Source: Vitis vinifera
Taxonomy: Eukaryota > Streptophyta > Magnoliopsida > Vitales > Vitaceae
Length of the DNA stretch: 64,000 nt
NCBI RefSeq assembly: GCF_030704535.1
Contig: NC_081821.1
Location: forward strand, 2,247,001-2,311,000
Direction of reading: 5' to 3'
Part shown: positions 36,876-50,100 of the stretch, piece by piece
How the letters are laid out: every line of letters starts with the position of its first letter
Position numbering within the stretch: position 1 is the stretch's first letter
The notes under the pieces: generated by a model
What the model saw: only the letters and a program-made list of their open reading frames with translations
Databases searched by the model: none
Told to the model about the DNA's origin: nothing
Translations under genes and position numbers: made by a program

Positions 36876-38142
36876 ATAGCCGGCTGGCCTGTGAAGGTTT
36901 TCCTCATTTGCTCATCTCTTGAAGGGAAATACAACAGCCTGAATGGTTCCAAAACTTGCCGTTTAATAACCCATAAAAGTGATCCAATTTGGACACATTA
37001 ATATTGATATTCTTGGTCACAGGAGAGAGAAATGATCCCTTTTTGGAAATCAGTCCAGAGACAACAACATGATCAGTTTCAATGTATGTTTCTTTTTCAT
37101 CTATTCACGTCACATGAATTAATTTCAAGTGTATTTCTTTGAGTGAGAAAGACCGCTTTCATAAGATATGTCATAATGATTTGATCTGGCAACCCCTATG
37201 GTAAGTGGGGAAGTCTAGCTACCTCCTCGCCCGGCTGGCTATTGACCAAGCCAATGGACCCACTTCAGCATCAAGTCTGAAGTTTGAGTATGGATGGATT
37301 AATAGGGTTGCAAGGGAAACAAACAAGTTGGTCTTTCTGGGGCTGAGGCATCCATAGACACCCATCATGGGCTTAATTAGGGTTAGTCAACCACTGTTGA
37401 ATTGACTATTGCTTGACTGGCTTTAGGGGTATAGAGCCAGTTGTTATTGGGCTAGTCAACTCTCTAATCTTTTATGTTGTGCCAAGATTACTATGTCTAG
37501 TCATCAACTCTAATATAGTATAAAACAATGTATAATACGAAAGCAATAAGATTGCATACACACCAACTTAGCAACCCAAGGGCATGCATGATAAATAAAA
37601 ATGAGATTATGCCTCTTTGAGCAGCCAACATCTTTCTTGTTGTCTTCAATTTATAGGCAACTTTTGCTAAGAGCTTCCAACTTCTCACCTTTTCCCCATA
37701 TATGACCATGGGTCTAAGTCTAATTACTTCTACCATATGTCCATTCTCCACTCATTTCTGGGCTTTCATCTTATTGAACTGATGAACCATTAGTAAGAGG
37801 AATTAATACAAATAAATAAACAGGTTCCTATGCTAACTCTGAATGAAACAAAACTACCAAGCGGAAAACTCAAAGCAAACCAACTAAGAGCATGAAAAGC
37901 TTCTTGAAGCTTCAACATTAGTGTTGCCGCCCGATGGTCCATTCTCCTTTGCCTTTGTCCACAACCCTACAGATTTCTTCCTTTTCATGATTTTAACCGT
38001 CGCAGCTCTTGTCAATACTTAACACCTCATCTCTCCTCAATTTATATCATCACCCCCAGCTCAAAACTTAGCTCTATAAACTAAGACAACCCGGATTCAG
38101 AAAACCCAAAGAGGCTGAAACTGCTTGATTGCCGTCAGCCCA
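36876..38142 (+). promoter_or_regulatory. Upstream region of STR with core promoter and MYCS-like motif
   Basis: A TATAAA at 38075-38080 lies 63 bp upstream of the STR start, leaving a short leader. At 37633-37643 the + strand reads TTTCTTGTTGT, one base from the MYCS element TTTCTTGTTCT described in mycorrhiza-inducible phosphate-transporter promoters. An inverted AAGCTTCTTGAAGCTT-type repeat lies near 37896-37911. These are sequence matches only. Confidence 0.4.
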
Positions 38143-40792
38143 ATGGCGAAGGTCAGTAGGACGGGGAGAAACAGAAACCTGGAAACCCTGCTGGTCATGG
38201 ACAAGTCGGTGAAAATTGAGAACCAGGCTGTCACGCATGAACCCCGGAAAATGATTCCAGGCCAAGGACTGGAGTTTAGTAACCTTTCCTATAGTGTGCC
38301 GAAGCAGCAGAAGAAGGATGGCGCGACAATCACCAAAGAAGTTTACCTTCTTAATGATCTTTCTGGCCAGGCAGTTAGAGGTGAAATCATGGCCATCTTG
38401 GGGCCTAGCGGGGCTGGAAAATCCACGTTTCTGGACGCCTTGGCTGGGAGGATTGCTCGTGGAAGTCTTGAGGGGTCTGTCAAAATCAATGGAAAGCCGG
38501 TTAGTTTATTCATCATCTGATCTCAGAAAACATCATTTTTCAAGAACAGTAGGACGATACTCACAAGGATTAATGGTTTTTCAGGTTTCCGCAAGCTATA
38601 TGAAGATGGTTTCTTCTTATGTAATGCAAGATGATCAGCTCTTTGCCATGTTGACAGTCTTTGAGACCCTCATGTTTGCAGCTGAGGTTAGGCTTCCTCC
38701 TTCAATTTCCAGATCAGAGAAGAGAAAACGAGTTTTCGAGCTCATTGATCAACTGGGCTTACAGGTATGAGAATTATGAATGAGTCTTCTTTTGCAAACT
38801 ACCAAAAAAAAACAGCTGATAACTTCATTGATCTGCAAATAGAGTGCAACCCATACATATATCGGCAATGAAGGCAGACGGGGAGTGTCCGGTGGAGAGC
38901 GGCGGAGAGTATCTATAGGGATTGATATAATCCACAAGCCACCGCTGCTGTTCCTGGATGAACCCACCTCCGGTCTGGACTCTACAAGCGCTTACAGTGT
39001 GGTGGAAAAGGTTCAGGACATTGCAAGAAGTGGTAGCATTGTCCTCATGACCATACACCAACCATCTTTCAGAATCCAGATGCTCCTCGACCGTATCACA
39101 GTCCTAGCAAGGTAAAACACAATCAAAGCCTATGATCAACATCAAAGCCTGAGAGTTGATGCTTAATAAGATCCCATATGCTGTGTCAACAGGGGCAGAC
39201 TGATATATACTGGAAGACCAACTGATCTTCCTACCTACCTCTCTGCATTCGGAAGACCAGTTCCAGATGGTGAGAACAGCCTTGAATATCTCCTGGATGT
39301 GATCAAAGAGTATGATGAATCAACCATAGGAGTTGATCCTCTTGTTCTGTACCAGCGGGATGGCATCAAGCCTGATCAAGTGGCAAGAACCCCTATTCCA
39401 AAAACACCCAAGACCCCCAACACTCCTTACAGAAAGACTCCTGCATCACAGCTTTTCAGTCTCCGAAGCCAACCATTTTCGACTGGGAATTCGACTCCTC
39501 GGCTAGATGCTCATTACAATGATGATGACGATGATGATTTTGACAACTCCCTTGAAAGAAAAATCGCAACACCAAAGCATTTTCATGGTAGTGCTGCTTA
39601 TAATCCACGATTGGCTTCTCATTTCTACAAGGACTTCCCGGTTTGGCTCTATAATGGTGTCAAGGGGACCCCTCGTCGTCCACCTACATGGACTCCGGCA
39701 AGAACTCCAGGCCGAACACCTGGAAAAACACCCATGGCCGGCCCAAGAAGATATGTTTCAAGCCGGTACTCATTACCTCAGCAGACACCTGCCCACGTAA
39801 AAACTCCAGTGTTCAGCCCTTCTGCAGAAACATATGAAGCTTCCTATGAGTTGGAGATGGAAGTACTAGATGAGCCAGAACACAGGGCCAAATTTGCAAA
39901 TCCATGGCTTCGCGAAGTAGCAGTACTGTCATGGCGGAACATACTCAATATCATCCGCACCCCAGAGCTCTTCCTCTCCCGTGAGATCGTTCTGTTGGTT
40001 ATGGCTCTCATCCTCTCTTCTCTCTTCCCAAACCTGGGAGACGATAGCTTGAAGACAGTGAACCGGCTTCTTAATTTCTATATCTTTGCAGTCTGTCTTG
40101 TCTTCTTCTCTTCCAATGATGCCGTTCCAACCTTCATCCAAGAGCGATTTATCTTCATGAGAGAAACAGCCCACAATGCATACCGGGCTTCTTCTTACGT
40201 CGTATCGTCCCTCATTGTCTACCTCCCGTTTTTTGCCATTCAGGGCCTCACGTTTGCCATGATCACCCGGTATATACTCCACCTGAAAAGCGACGTCATC
40301 TTCTTCTGGCTAATCCTTTATGCATCACTCATCACCACAAATGCTTATGTGATGCTTGTTAGCGCACTGGTGCCAAGCTACATCACAGGTTATGCTGTCG
40401 TCATTGCCACCACTGCTCTTTTCTTCCTATCTTGTGGGTTCTTCTTGAAGCGAACTAAAATACCCAACTACTGGATCTGGCTCCATTACATATCTGCAAT
40501 CAAATACCCATTTGAAGCATTACTGATAAATGAGTTCCAAGGCACCCGCTGCTACAAGGGATCTCCTGCTGATCTTTCGCCAGGCCCTCTTGGTAACTTG
40601 AACTACAGCCCAGAGCACAACAAATTTGTATCAATAAACTGCACATTGATAGGTGATGATATTCTGTCCTCCATGGATCTTCAGTTGAAGAACATTTGGT
40701 ATGATATTGCTATCCTGTTGGGGTGGGGAGTTCTTTACCGCCTCTTCTTCTACGTGGTTCTGAGATTTTACTCCAAGAATGAGAGGAAATGA
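38143..40792 (+). CDS. STR: STR, half-size ABCG transporter for arbuscular mycorrhiza
   Basis: Four exons join in frame into 801 residues: 38143-38499, 38585-38764, 38843-39111, 39193-40792. The N-terminal nucleotide-binding domain has Walker [10 protein letters not shown] (87-95), Q-loop QDDQ (134-137), signature VSGGER (194-199), Walker B LLFLDE (214-219) and an H-loop in MTIHQPS. A long linker holds repeated TP motifs ([27 protein letters not shown]) and an Asp-rich run ([10 protein letters not shown]). The C-terminal half is the ABC2-type membrane domain with about six helices, ending FYSKNERK. This linker and the C-terminus match my memory of Medicago STR (stunted arbuscule). STR pairs with STR2 at the periarbuscular membrane and is thought to export lipids to the fungus. 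All catalytic motifs are intact. The start is the ATG at 38143. It converges with TDX, 365 bp away. Confidence 0.92.
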
Positions 40793-41157
40793 AGTTTCCA
40801 CAGTACCTATGTATTTGATCTCTCTTTCCACTTCCATGCCTGTCTTTTAAGTTTCAGAACATAGCTAATACATAATTCATATAGTATCGGAATACATGTA
40901 TTTATATGCTCCTGTCAATGAAGATTTAAAACAAAATCTAAGTTTGGTTTTTTTTTTTTTTTTTTTTTTGTGGCAAATCTTCGAACATTATTTATCTATT
41001 AATCATACATAGGTAACAACACCCGTTACAACAAAGATAACATCCACTTGACTTGAGTATTACAACAAAGGTAACACCTACTTGACTTGAGTGGTGCAAC
41101 AAGTATAACAGGAATTGTATACAGAAAAGTTAATCAAAGAAACAACCCAGAATAAAC
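40793..41157. other. Shared 3' gap between STR and TDX
   Basis: The two genes converge here. A long poly-T run lies near 40946-40970. Both 3' untranslated regions must lie in or overlap this 365-bp gap. Confidence 0.6.
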
Positions 41158-44100
41158 TTAAGATTGGCCTGCATATTGTGCAATCTTTGTTTCAAGTGCA
41201 CTTTTGTCAACCCCTACCACTTTATCAATCTCCTTGCCATTTTTTATGAAGAAGAAAGTTGGAACACTGCTAACATTCCAGCTTACAGCCACATCCTGGG
41301 CACCATCTATGTCAACTTTCAAGAAAACAACTTTTGGGTACTTTCCTGATAGGCTTGTAAAGACGGGAGAAATATAACGACAAGGCCCACACCATGTTGC
41401 AGTGAAATACAGGATTGCCAAGCGAGACGTCTTCGAAGCAGCTTTTAACTTAGTTTCCAGTTCAGAAGAAGAATGAATTGCCATTACTTGGCCTGTTAAT
41501 CACCAAGAACCCCCACAACCCAAACAAAAATAAAAGGAAAAAGAAGGGTGAATATGACATGTCATTTATAACTAAAGATCAAAAGCATGTAGTTTGTCAC
41601 AACTATATCACGCGGAATATGACATGTCATTTACAACTAAAGACCAAAACCGTGTAGTTTGTCACAACTATATCAAGCATAAAAACTTTGAGAGTTTATA
41701 GGTCCATGCAGCGGTAAACAAGTGGCCATACAGCTTATGCAATGCTATAAAAATCATGTCAAGTGGCAAATGATGACAGTGACAAACAATAAATCAAGCA
41801 TGAAAGGATCTGCTATGACTTGGAAACCACATTTCACAAATCCCTGCGTGATGCATTTCAGCTTCAAATTGGATTGCACAGCGGTCTAATTTCTAACACT
41901 TATCAGAAAAGAAAACTACTTAAGCTCCTACCAAAAACAGTTTCTTTGTGGAAATTTTTGTTAATTCAAAATTTCATTTAATTCCATACTCGTTTTTGAA
42001 TGATTTAAATCCAGTTCTAGCAACTTACGAATGAATTAGAAATATTCAGTTTTGGCAAATTATAAATGAATAAGAAATTTTACTACTTCTATTGTTAAAG
42101 ATGTTAGGATTCTAACTAGAGTATTTACAATGAATTGATGAAATAAGGACTTCTTATTCCTCTTTTGATTTTCATTATGAGTAGCAAACTTACATTTGTC
42201 TGAAAAAGAAAAAAAAAAGTTCTCATCAGATTTGGAGAAAGATGTAGAGCTGATTTAAACTAATTGAATTAAGGCTTTATTGAGTTGATGAGTCAAAAAG
42301 CGTCAATATTTGCAGGGAAATTTAAGCAGAAATATCTTGTCTGTTTTACACTCCTATGAACACTATAAGCTAGTCATGTTTTACACACTTACGAACCAGC
42401 ACATGCATATTCTTGATCCAGCACAACCTCAAAATTTTCAGCAATCAAAAACTCATCAATTTTCCATTTTAGAGGTAATGGTGACTTCTTCCTTGAAAGG
42501 CTGATGCTAAATTCCTTCCATCTCTTCAAAATGGATACACATTAGCTTAGTATAATGGATCTTTAGTGTCTCTTACCTTTAGTTTGTACATGACACCAAC
42601 TTTTAAGTGTCAAGATTTCATAAATTGAACTCATTCACTTAGCTTTCTGATTTTAGGTCAGGTCTTAAGATCAAGTTAGGAAAAAGAAAATTCTCTGGAA
42701 TCAATATGGATTGGGTTCTCCTTAGAAGTCCTGCCTCTTCTATTGGGCACAGAACCATTGGTTGCCCTACTTCTTACCGTCCCTTTATGAGGGAACTCTA
42801 GAGCTCCTCACTACTGGGATCTTGTAGTTGAAAGAACTGGAGATAGGTTAACCCTTATCAATTTTGCCTAGCTCAAATATCTAATGTACCACCTGTCTAT
42901 CTTCAAAATCTCAATGAGGTAGCCTCAAGGATGGAAAAAAATTCAGCTTGATTTTCTACAGTCAGGTCCTAAGATGGGAAGAGGGCTCATTTAGTGAGCT
43001 GAAAGAGTATAAATATCTTCAAAGTCTTAATGGTTGTGGGTGTTCCTAACAAAAATAACTTCTTGGGACGTAATGTTATTGCAGGCATCTATATTCTGCA
43101 TTCCAATGCATGGGACACTGACACTTTAAAAGGGTGGTAACATTGATCAAGCCATCCCCCAAGGGTTTCTATTTTTAGTTCCTTTTTCTCACTTTTCAGT
43201 TAGTGATTGTGTCTGATCAGGTTTTAAGAGGAATTATGGTGGAGAGGATCAACCTTTTTTACTTCCGATATCCCAGATGCCTTAATTCAATTCAAGGCTA
43301 GAAATTCCCCAAATTCCCCTGCTTCCCTTTTTATTGTCCATTCTCACTCAACCCATTTGTGGAATTTTCACCTCCTGCCGAAATTTAACAGACTAAGAAA
43401 TTGGCAATCTTTTTATCCTCTCATGCAATGCAACCTTGATCCATAGTTATATATCCCCAACATTTCTGGATAAGAAGGTTTGTGCCTTTAACACATCAAG
43501 CTTGTTTTCCTCAAACTCCTTGTTTCATGCATTGTCTTAACAGCTTGTCCCCAAGTATTTTTACATCAAGCTACCTTTATCTAGAAATATAATGCTCCAC
43601 CTAAAGTCAAGGCCCTTGTGGTTGGTCAATAAAAAAGTGCAAGGCACCAGCAACTTGCTAGAGATTATTAAGCCACTGGAGTCCTTTACGTGAAGCATTG
43701 TGTTTTATGCAGACTGACAAGATAGTGCATCATCTTTTTCTTTACTGTCCTGCTTCTCTGGGAGTCTTTCACAGACCACTAGTTGGTATTCCTTGGTTCA
43801 GATCTAGAAGTATTAAAGATTTGATAGTCACTGTTCCTAATAGCATAGGAAAGAATTCAGAAGTTGAGCCTCAAGAAAACAGAGGGACTCAGAATTTGGG
43901 CCATTGGTTTCACAAAATATTGATCTCTCAAGAGGTTTAAGTTATTCTTTATCCTGGATATCTAGAATGATCAATCAGGTAGCAGACAGGGTGGCTAAAT
44001 GTAGAGCTTTAGAGGACAAGGTTTGTCAGATGGTTTCCCCCCTCCCTCTCCCCCACCCCTACCCTCCCTTCGGTTTGAAAGATAGCTCATCTTCTGAACC

Positions 44101-47100
44101 TTTCTCCACAACTAATGAAATACGGTTTCCTATCAAAAGAAACGAGTGCAATATACATACAGTGCAAATGAATGCACAGACACACGTCTTGATAAAAAAT
44201 GAAGAGATAGAAATCATACCATCCTTAAAAGCAGCTGCAGCTTCTGAATCCTGCATTAAAATTGAAAGAATTTCAGCAACAGAGATCAAAGAAAGAAAGA
44301 TATGACCAATCATTCAGATTTAAGGTCCATATTTCTGGCTTGACCAGTAATCATGACACAAACCTATACACATAATGATTTTAAGTCATGAATCAGTCAT
44401 ATGCAATTTAGACCTGTTGGTTATTGTGAAGAGAGAGAGAAAAGGGAGAATTCCTAATTGTTATTATTGAAAAACTGTAAAAAATACACATTGGACTTGG
44501 GTATATATATACATGTTAGTGGGACCCACAATACAATAAGGAAATAAAAGGAAAAGGAAAAGTAAATAACCTAAATAACTATACACTATCTAACACTCCC
44601 CCTAAAGCTAGAGCATATATGTTATATGCACCAAACTTGTTACAAATGTATTTAATTCTAGGACCTTTGAGAGATTTAGTAAAAATATCTGCTAGTTGAT
44701 CATTTGAATTAACAAAACTAGTCGCCACACATCCTGATGCGATCTTCTTTCTAATGAAGTGACAGTCAACTTCAATGTGTTTGGTCCTTTCATGGAAGAT
44801 TGGATTAGATGCAATATACAAAGCGGCTTGGTTGTCACAGATGAGCTTCATCTGTTCATCCTTTCCAAATCTCAACTCCCGAATAAGATGTTTCAGCCAT
44901 ATGAGTTCACATGTTGCCAGAGCCATAGCTCGATACTCGGTTTCAGCACTAGATCTGGCCACTACATCTTGTTTCTTATTCTTCCAAGATATTAGGTTAC
45001 CTCCAATAAAAACACAATATCCGGAAGTGGAACGTCTATCTGTGGATGAGCCAGCCCAATCTGCATCTGTGTAACCAACAACTTGGGTATGACCTCTGTT
45101 CTCGTACAACACACCTTGGCCTGGTGTGCTTTTGATATATCGAAGAATGCGGATTACAACATCCCAATGGCTATCACATGGTGACTGTAGGAATTGACTA
45201 ACAACACTTACAGGAAAAGAAATGTCTAGACGAGTAATGGTGAGGTAGTTCAGTTTACCTACAAGTCGCCGATATCTCCCATGATCTCCTAAAGGCTCCC
45301 CCTGTCCTGGTATAAGTTTGACATTTGGATCCATAGGAGTGTCTACCGGTTTACAGTCTAACATACCGGTTTCTTCCAAGATGTCTAAAGCATACTTCCT
45401 TTGGGAAAGAACCACACCGGAACTGGATTGAGCTATCTCAATCCCTAAGAAATACTTGAGTTTCCCCAAGTCTTTAGTCTAAAAGTGGGTGAAAAGGTAT
45501 TGCTTTAGTTTCTGAATACCATTCTGATCACTGCCTGTAATGACGATATCGTCCACATAAATTACCAAATAAATACACTGCACCGAAGAGTTATGATGAT
45601 AGAAAACGGAATGGTCTGCTGTACTGCGGAACATGTCAAACTCCTGAACAATAGAACTAAAACGGCTAAACCATGCTTAAGGAGATTGTTTCAAGCCATA
45701 TAGAGAACGGCGTAACCTGCACACTAAACCAGACTCCCCCTGAGCAACAAAACCAGGTGGTTGCTCTATATAAACTTCCTCAGCAAGATCCCCATGAAGG
45801 AAAGCATTTTTAATATCTAACTGATAAAGAGGCCAAGAACGCATAGCAGCCATGGAGAGCAATAGACGAACAGAAGCTATCTAGGAACAGGAGAGAAAGT
45901 GTCACCATAATCAGAACCATAAACCTGAGTATAGCCTTTAGCAACTAAGCGGGCCTTAAGGCGATCAACCTGACCATCAGGGCCAACCTTAACTGTGTAG
46001 ACCCAACGACAACCAACTGTAGATTTATCAGAGGGTAAAACAACAAGATCCCAAGTGCCATTGGAGTGTAAAGCAACCATTTCATCTACCATTCCCTGTT
46101 GCCAGCCTGGATGGGAAAGAGCCTCAGGGGTGCTCTTGGGAAGAGAAACAAAAGATATAGCAGAAACAAATGCAGAATAGGGTAAAGATAATCGATGGTA
46201 ACTCAAAAAATTGTAAATGGGATGAGGATTACGAGTAGATCGATTACCTTTCCGAAGAGCAATGGGTAAGTCAACAGAAGGAGGCAGAGCCGGGGCAGGA
46301 GAAGCCGAAGGGATAGGAAGTGAGTCAGCAGGTACCTCGGCCAAAGAAGGAGAAACATCGACACGATGACGGCAATGATAAACCTAAAGTGGTCGAGAAG
46401 GCACTACATCAGGTGGGGAGATAATGGGAAGGGGTAAGACTTCAGAAACAGGAAGAGACTCAGAGGTGGAGAAGAACGGGGAGTCCTCAAAGAAAGTGAC
46501 ATAAGCGGAGAGAAAGTAGCAATGAGTTTCAGAGGAATAACAACGATAACCCTTTTGAAGTTTAGAATATCCCAAGAAGATGCATTTTGTGGCTCTGACA
46601 GAAAGTTTGTCCTGTCCAGGAGTGAGAATATGAACAAAGCAAGTACAACAAAAAACACGAGGAGGAAGAAAATAAAGTGGTTGGTCAGGGAAAAGAAGGG
46701 AATGAGTAATCTGATTGTGTAATACAAATGAGGGCATACGATTAATCAAATAACATGCTGTAAGAACAGCATCCCCCAAAAACGAAAAGGAACATGACTA
46801 TGGAGAAGGAGAGTACGAGCTGTCTCAACAAGATGTCGATTCTTACGTTCAACTACCCCATTTTGTTGAGTATGAGCACAAGAAGACTAATGAATGATCC
46901 CATGTTGGGACATAAATGAAGTAAATGGTGTAGAAAAATATTCCCTGGCATTGTCACTGCGCAACACACGAATAGAAATATTGAACTGGGTTTGGATTTC
47001 AACATAAAATTTCTGAAAAATAAAGAATAACTCAGCTCGATTTTTCATTAAAAATAACCAAGTACATTGAGAATAGTCATCAATGAAAGTGACAAAATAC

Positions 47101-50100
47101 TGAAATCCTAAAGTAGACGCTATCCGACAAGGACTCCAAACATCAGTGTGAACAAGTTCAAAAGGAGACTTTGCCCCATTATTCAAACGCTTTGGGAACG
47201 AGACACGAGTATGTTTCCCAAGTTGACAGGACTCACACGCAAGCGACGACAAAGATGAAAAACTAGGGACCATTTTCTGGAACTTGGATAGACTAGGGTG
47301 GCCCAAACGATTGTGGATGAGGAGGGGAGCATCAGTGGAAATGCAAACTGCAGGAGTTGAAGGCGCGGTGAGGTGATAGAGGCCTTGAGACTCACGTCCT
47401 ATGCCAATCGTCTTCCCCGTACTCCGGTCCTGCAAGGTCACAAATTTATCAAAGAAAGTGATAGAACAGTTAAGAGTGCGAGTTATTTTGCTGATGGAAA
47501 TAAGATTAAAAGGACACTCAGGGGCATAAAGGACAGAATGGAGAGGTAAGGAAAGGAGAGGATGAGCGAAACCAAAACCTTTAGCCATAGTTTGGGAACC
47601 ATTAGCTAAAGTAACAATAGGTAAGGTAGAGGTAGTAGTAATAGAAGAGAAAAGATCCTTATTACCAGACATGTGATCATAAGTGCCAGAATCTAGAATC
47701 CAAGGTCCAAGAGAAGATGTGTGGGTAAGACAAGTAGAAGCATTACTAGTCTGGGCAACAGAAGCAACAGAAGCTGACTTGGTGGCCTGATAGCGGAGAT
47801 AGTCATCATACTCACTGTCAGTGAGGGAAATACCCTGAGATGTGAAGGAACTGGGAGGTTGAGGCGACTGAGGATCAGATGACTAGGCCACGTGGGCAGT
47901 GCGGGGAGGCCGCCCATGTAACTGATAACACCGATCACGAGTGTAGCCAAGCTTATTGTAATAGGTGCAATGAGGACATTGGCCTCTACCTCGTTTACCA
48001 CTGCGTCCTCCTCGAGAGCTAGTTTGAGAAACTAACACAGAAGAATCTAAAGTGTTATCAGATGGCAAAGTCTAAGTGGAGGAGATACGGAAGAGGCGAG
48101 CAAACACATCATCCAAGGATGGAACAGAGGAACTGCCAAGAATCTAATCGCGAACGGTCTCGAGATCTGGATGGAGGCCAATAAGCGTAAGAACCATGAA
48201 GAACTTGTCAATCTGTGTTCGTTGATCCCCAACATCAGTAGTAAGAGGCATCACGGTCAAGAATTCCTCCTTAAGAGAGGCAATCTAGCCAATATAAGTA
48301 GATAAATCCATGTCTTGTTGTCTGACATTGACAATAGAAGAAGCCACCTTATAAAGACGTTGGATATCATTTGTGTATAGCCCTTTCGCCTGATTCCAAA
48401 ATTTAAAGCATGTTTTGTAGGCCCGAAGATGAAGCAGAATCTTATGATCAACTGATTGTCATAACACACTACATAACTGTGCATCTATCTTCCTCCATTG
48501 TACTCTGTCAACCTCAGGGATATCCGCCTCCTACGTAACAAGGTGATCCTCATAACCTTGACCCATAAACCAAAGCTCCACAGAGGCAGACCGGGACAAA
48601 TAATTTTCACTGTCAATCAATTTCTCCGAAGTAATCATAGGAGATCCAGATATGACAGAGGAAAAAGTGGAACTTTTAGTAGCCATATCTACTTATCTGG
48701 TGAACGAAATACGTTTGGATCGAAGAGAACCCTAATACGGCTTATTGCGGACTTCCTAAGACACGTGCAAGACTCGGGATGGAGAGGAAGTCACCAGAGG
48801 TCGCCAGAAAGGCTGTTTAGATGGCCGGCGGAGACAAAAAAACCCCAAAAAATGCACTTTCAGGGCTCGGATGACACAAGCACAGATGGAGGATGGCTAG
48901 ATGGCGTCAGGCGAGGCTGGAGGTGGAAGCGCGTGGCCGGAAAGTGCTCCACGCGCCTTCACGCGCCGGCGCGTGAGATTCAAGCCGCAGGAGAAGAAAC
49001 GCGCGTGGCCGGCGCATGGCTAAGATTCTCCCTCCGGTGCTTTGAGATAACTTGAAGATCTCCTCCTTGCGCACCTGATGGTATGGTCGGTGTCGGAAAA
49101 GGATGTCGCCGAAAAAAAGTCGCCGGAAAAATCGCCGGCGGTGAGGGTTTTCTGACGGTGATACGGTTGATCGGAAAGCTTTAGGAGATGGGAAGGGTGA
49201 CCGGAATGAAACACGGTCACTGAAAGATTTCCCAGAATGGATCCACGGATAAACCGAAAATAATTAGGGTTTTTTTTTCTCCCTTGGCTCTGATACCATG
49301 TGAAGAGAGAAAGAAAAGGGAGAATCCCTAATTATTGTTATTGAAAAACTGTAAAAAATACACATTGGACTTGGGTATATATATACATGTTAGTGGGACC
49401 CACAATACAATAAGGAAAGAAAAGGAAAAGGAAAAGTAAATAACCTAAATAACTATACACTATCTAACAGTTACTTTGGCACTGTGTAAACAAACTAGTA
49501 CTTTACCAAAACCCCACAGACTGAGGCCCCAGAAAGATGGGAGCCTAAGTCCTTACCATTATATAAATCTTATTACCAAAGATGGATAGCATTATCTTAA
49601 GATTCTAAACAAAATCAAACTTGGTGAGGCTCTCATTTTACTAAGATGCTTTTTTTTATCCCTTTCATAAATCATAGGTTGTCTTCAATAAAGTCATTAT
49701 TATTCCTGATGCTAAACAATCATAAGATAATATTAACTCTTCTTACATGGGGTTGAGCTTGCTGCTGTTGCTTCTGATGCCCAGATTTTCTTAGCTCCCT
49801 CTCTTTGCACAACCGTGCATATTTTCTGCGATGCTCCTCAATCTTGTGTGCATTAGGTTCAACCTGTGGATTCAATGTAATATCTAGCAACATTCCTTAT
49901 GATATCTCCCATAAAAAGAAAAGGGAAGGAAGGATTAAAAAAAAGAAAAGAAATGAAAAGGGTTGAGGTTTCAAAGTTCAAGTCCTAATGGAGATACACA
50001 CATGGCACACAAAAACCCTATAAAAAAGAGCAAACAGGAAACAGAAACACAAATCATACCTTTTTAAGAACCAAAGCAATCTCCTCATCGTGATCTAGCC

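Larger units (their letters stand above)
44425..49469 (-). mobile_element. Ty1/Copia LTR retrotransposon, 5.0 kb, degenerate
   Basis: Two 171-bp LTRs (44425-44595 and 49299-49469) start TG and end CA on the minus strand and differ at about 5 sites. The primer-binding site TGGTATCAGAGCC follows the 5' LTR (49286-49298), matching initiator tRNA-Met. A polypurine tract (CTTTAGGGGGAG) precedes the 3' LTR. Flanks are GTTAT and GTTAC, a near-perfect 5-bp target duplication. Reading down from 48.7 kb: gag with a damaged zinc knuckle (about 47928-47970); protease/integrase (46887-47672: H and C residues, [23 protein letters not shown]); reverse transcriptase (45480-46344; [13 protein letters not shown]); RNase H (44579-45469; [49 protein letters not shown]). 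Stops and frame breaks separate these parts, so it is probably inactive. It lies in TDX intron 8, sense to the gene. Confidence 0.93.

Noticed and set aside
41158..41484. A stand-alone thioredoxin h gene
   Set aside because: The frame is the last exon of TDX: an acceptor at 41493 joins it in phase to the upstream TPR exons.
48498..49055. A 185-codon + strand frame
   Set aside because: It lies antisense to the 5' leader/gag region of the Copia element and has no motif.
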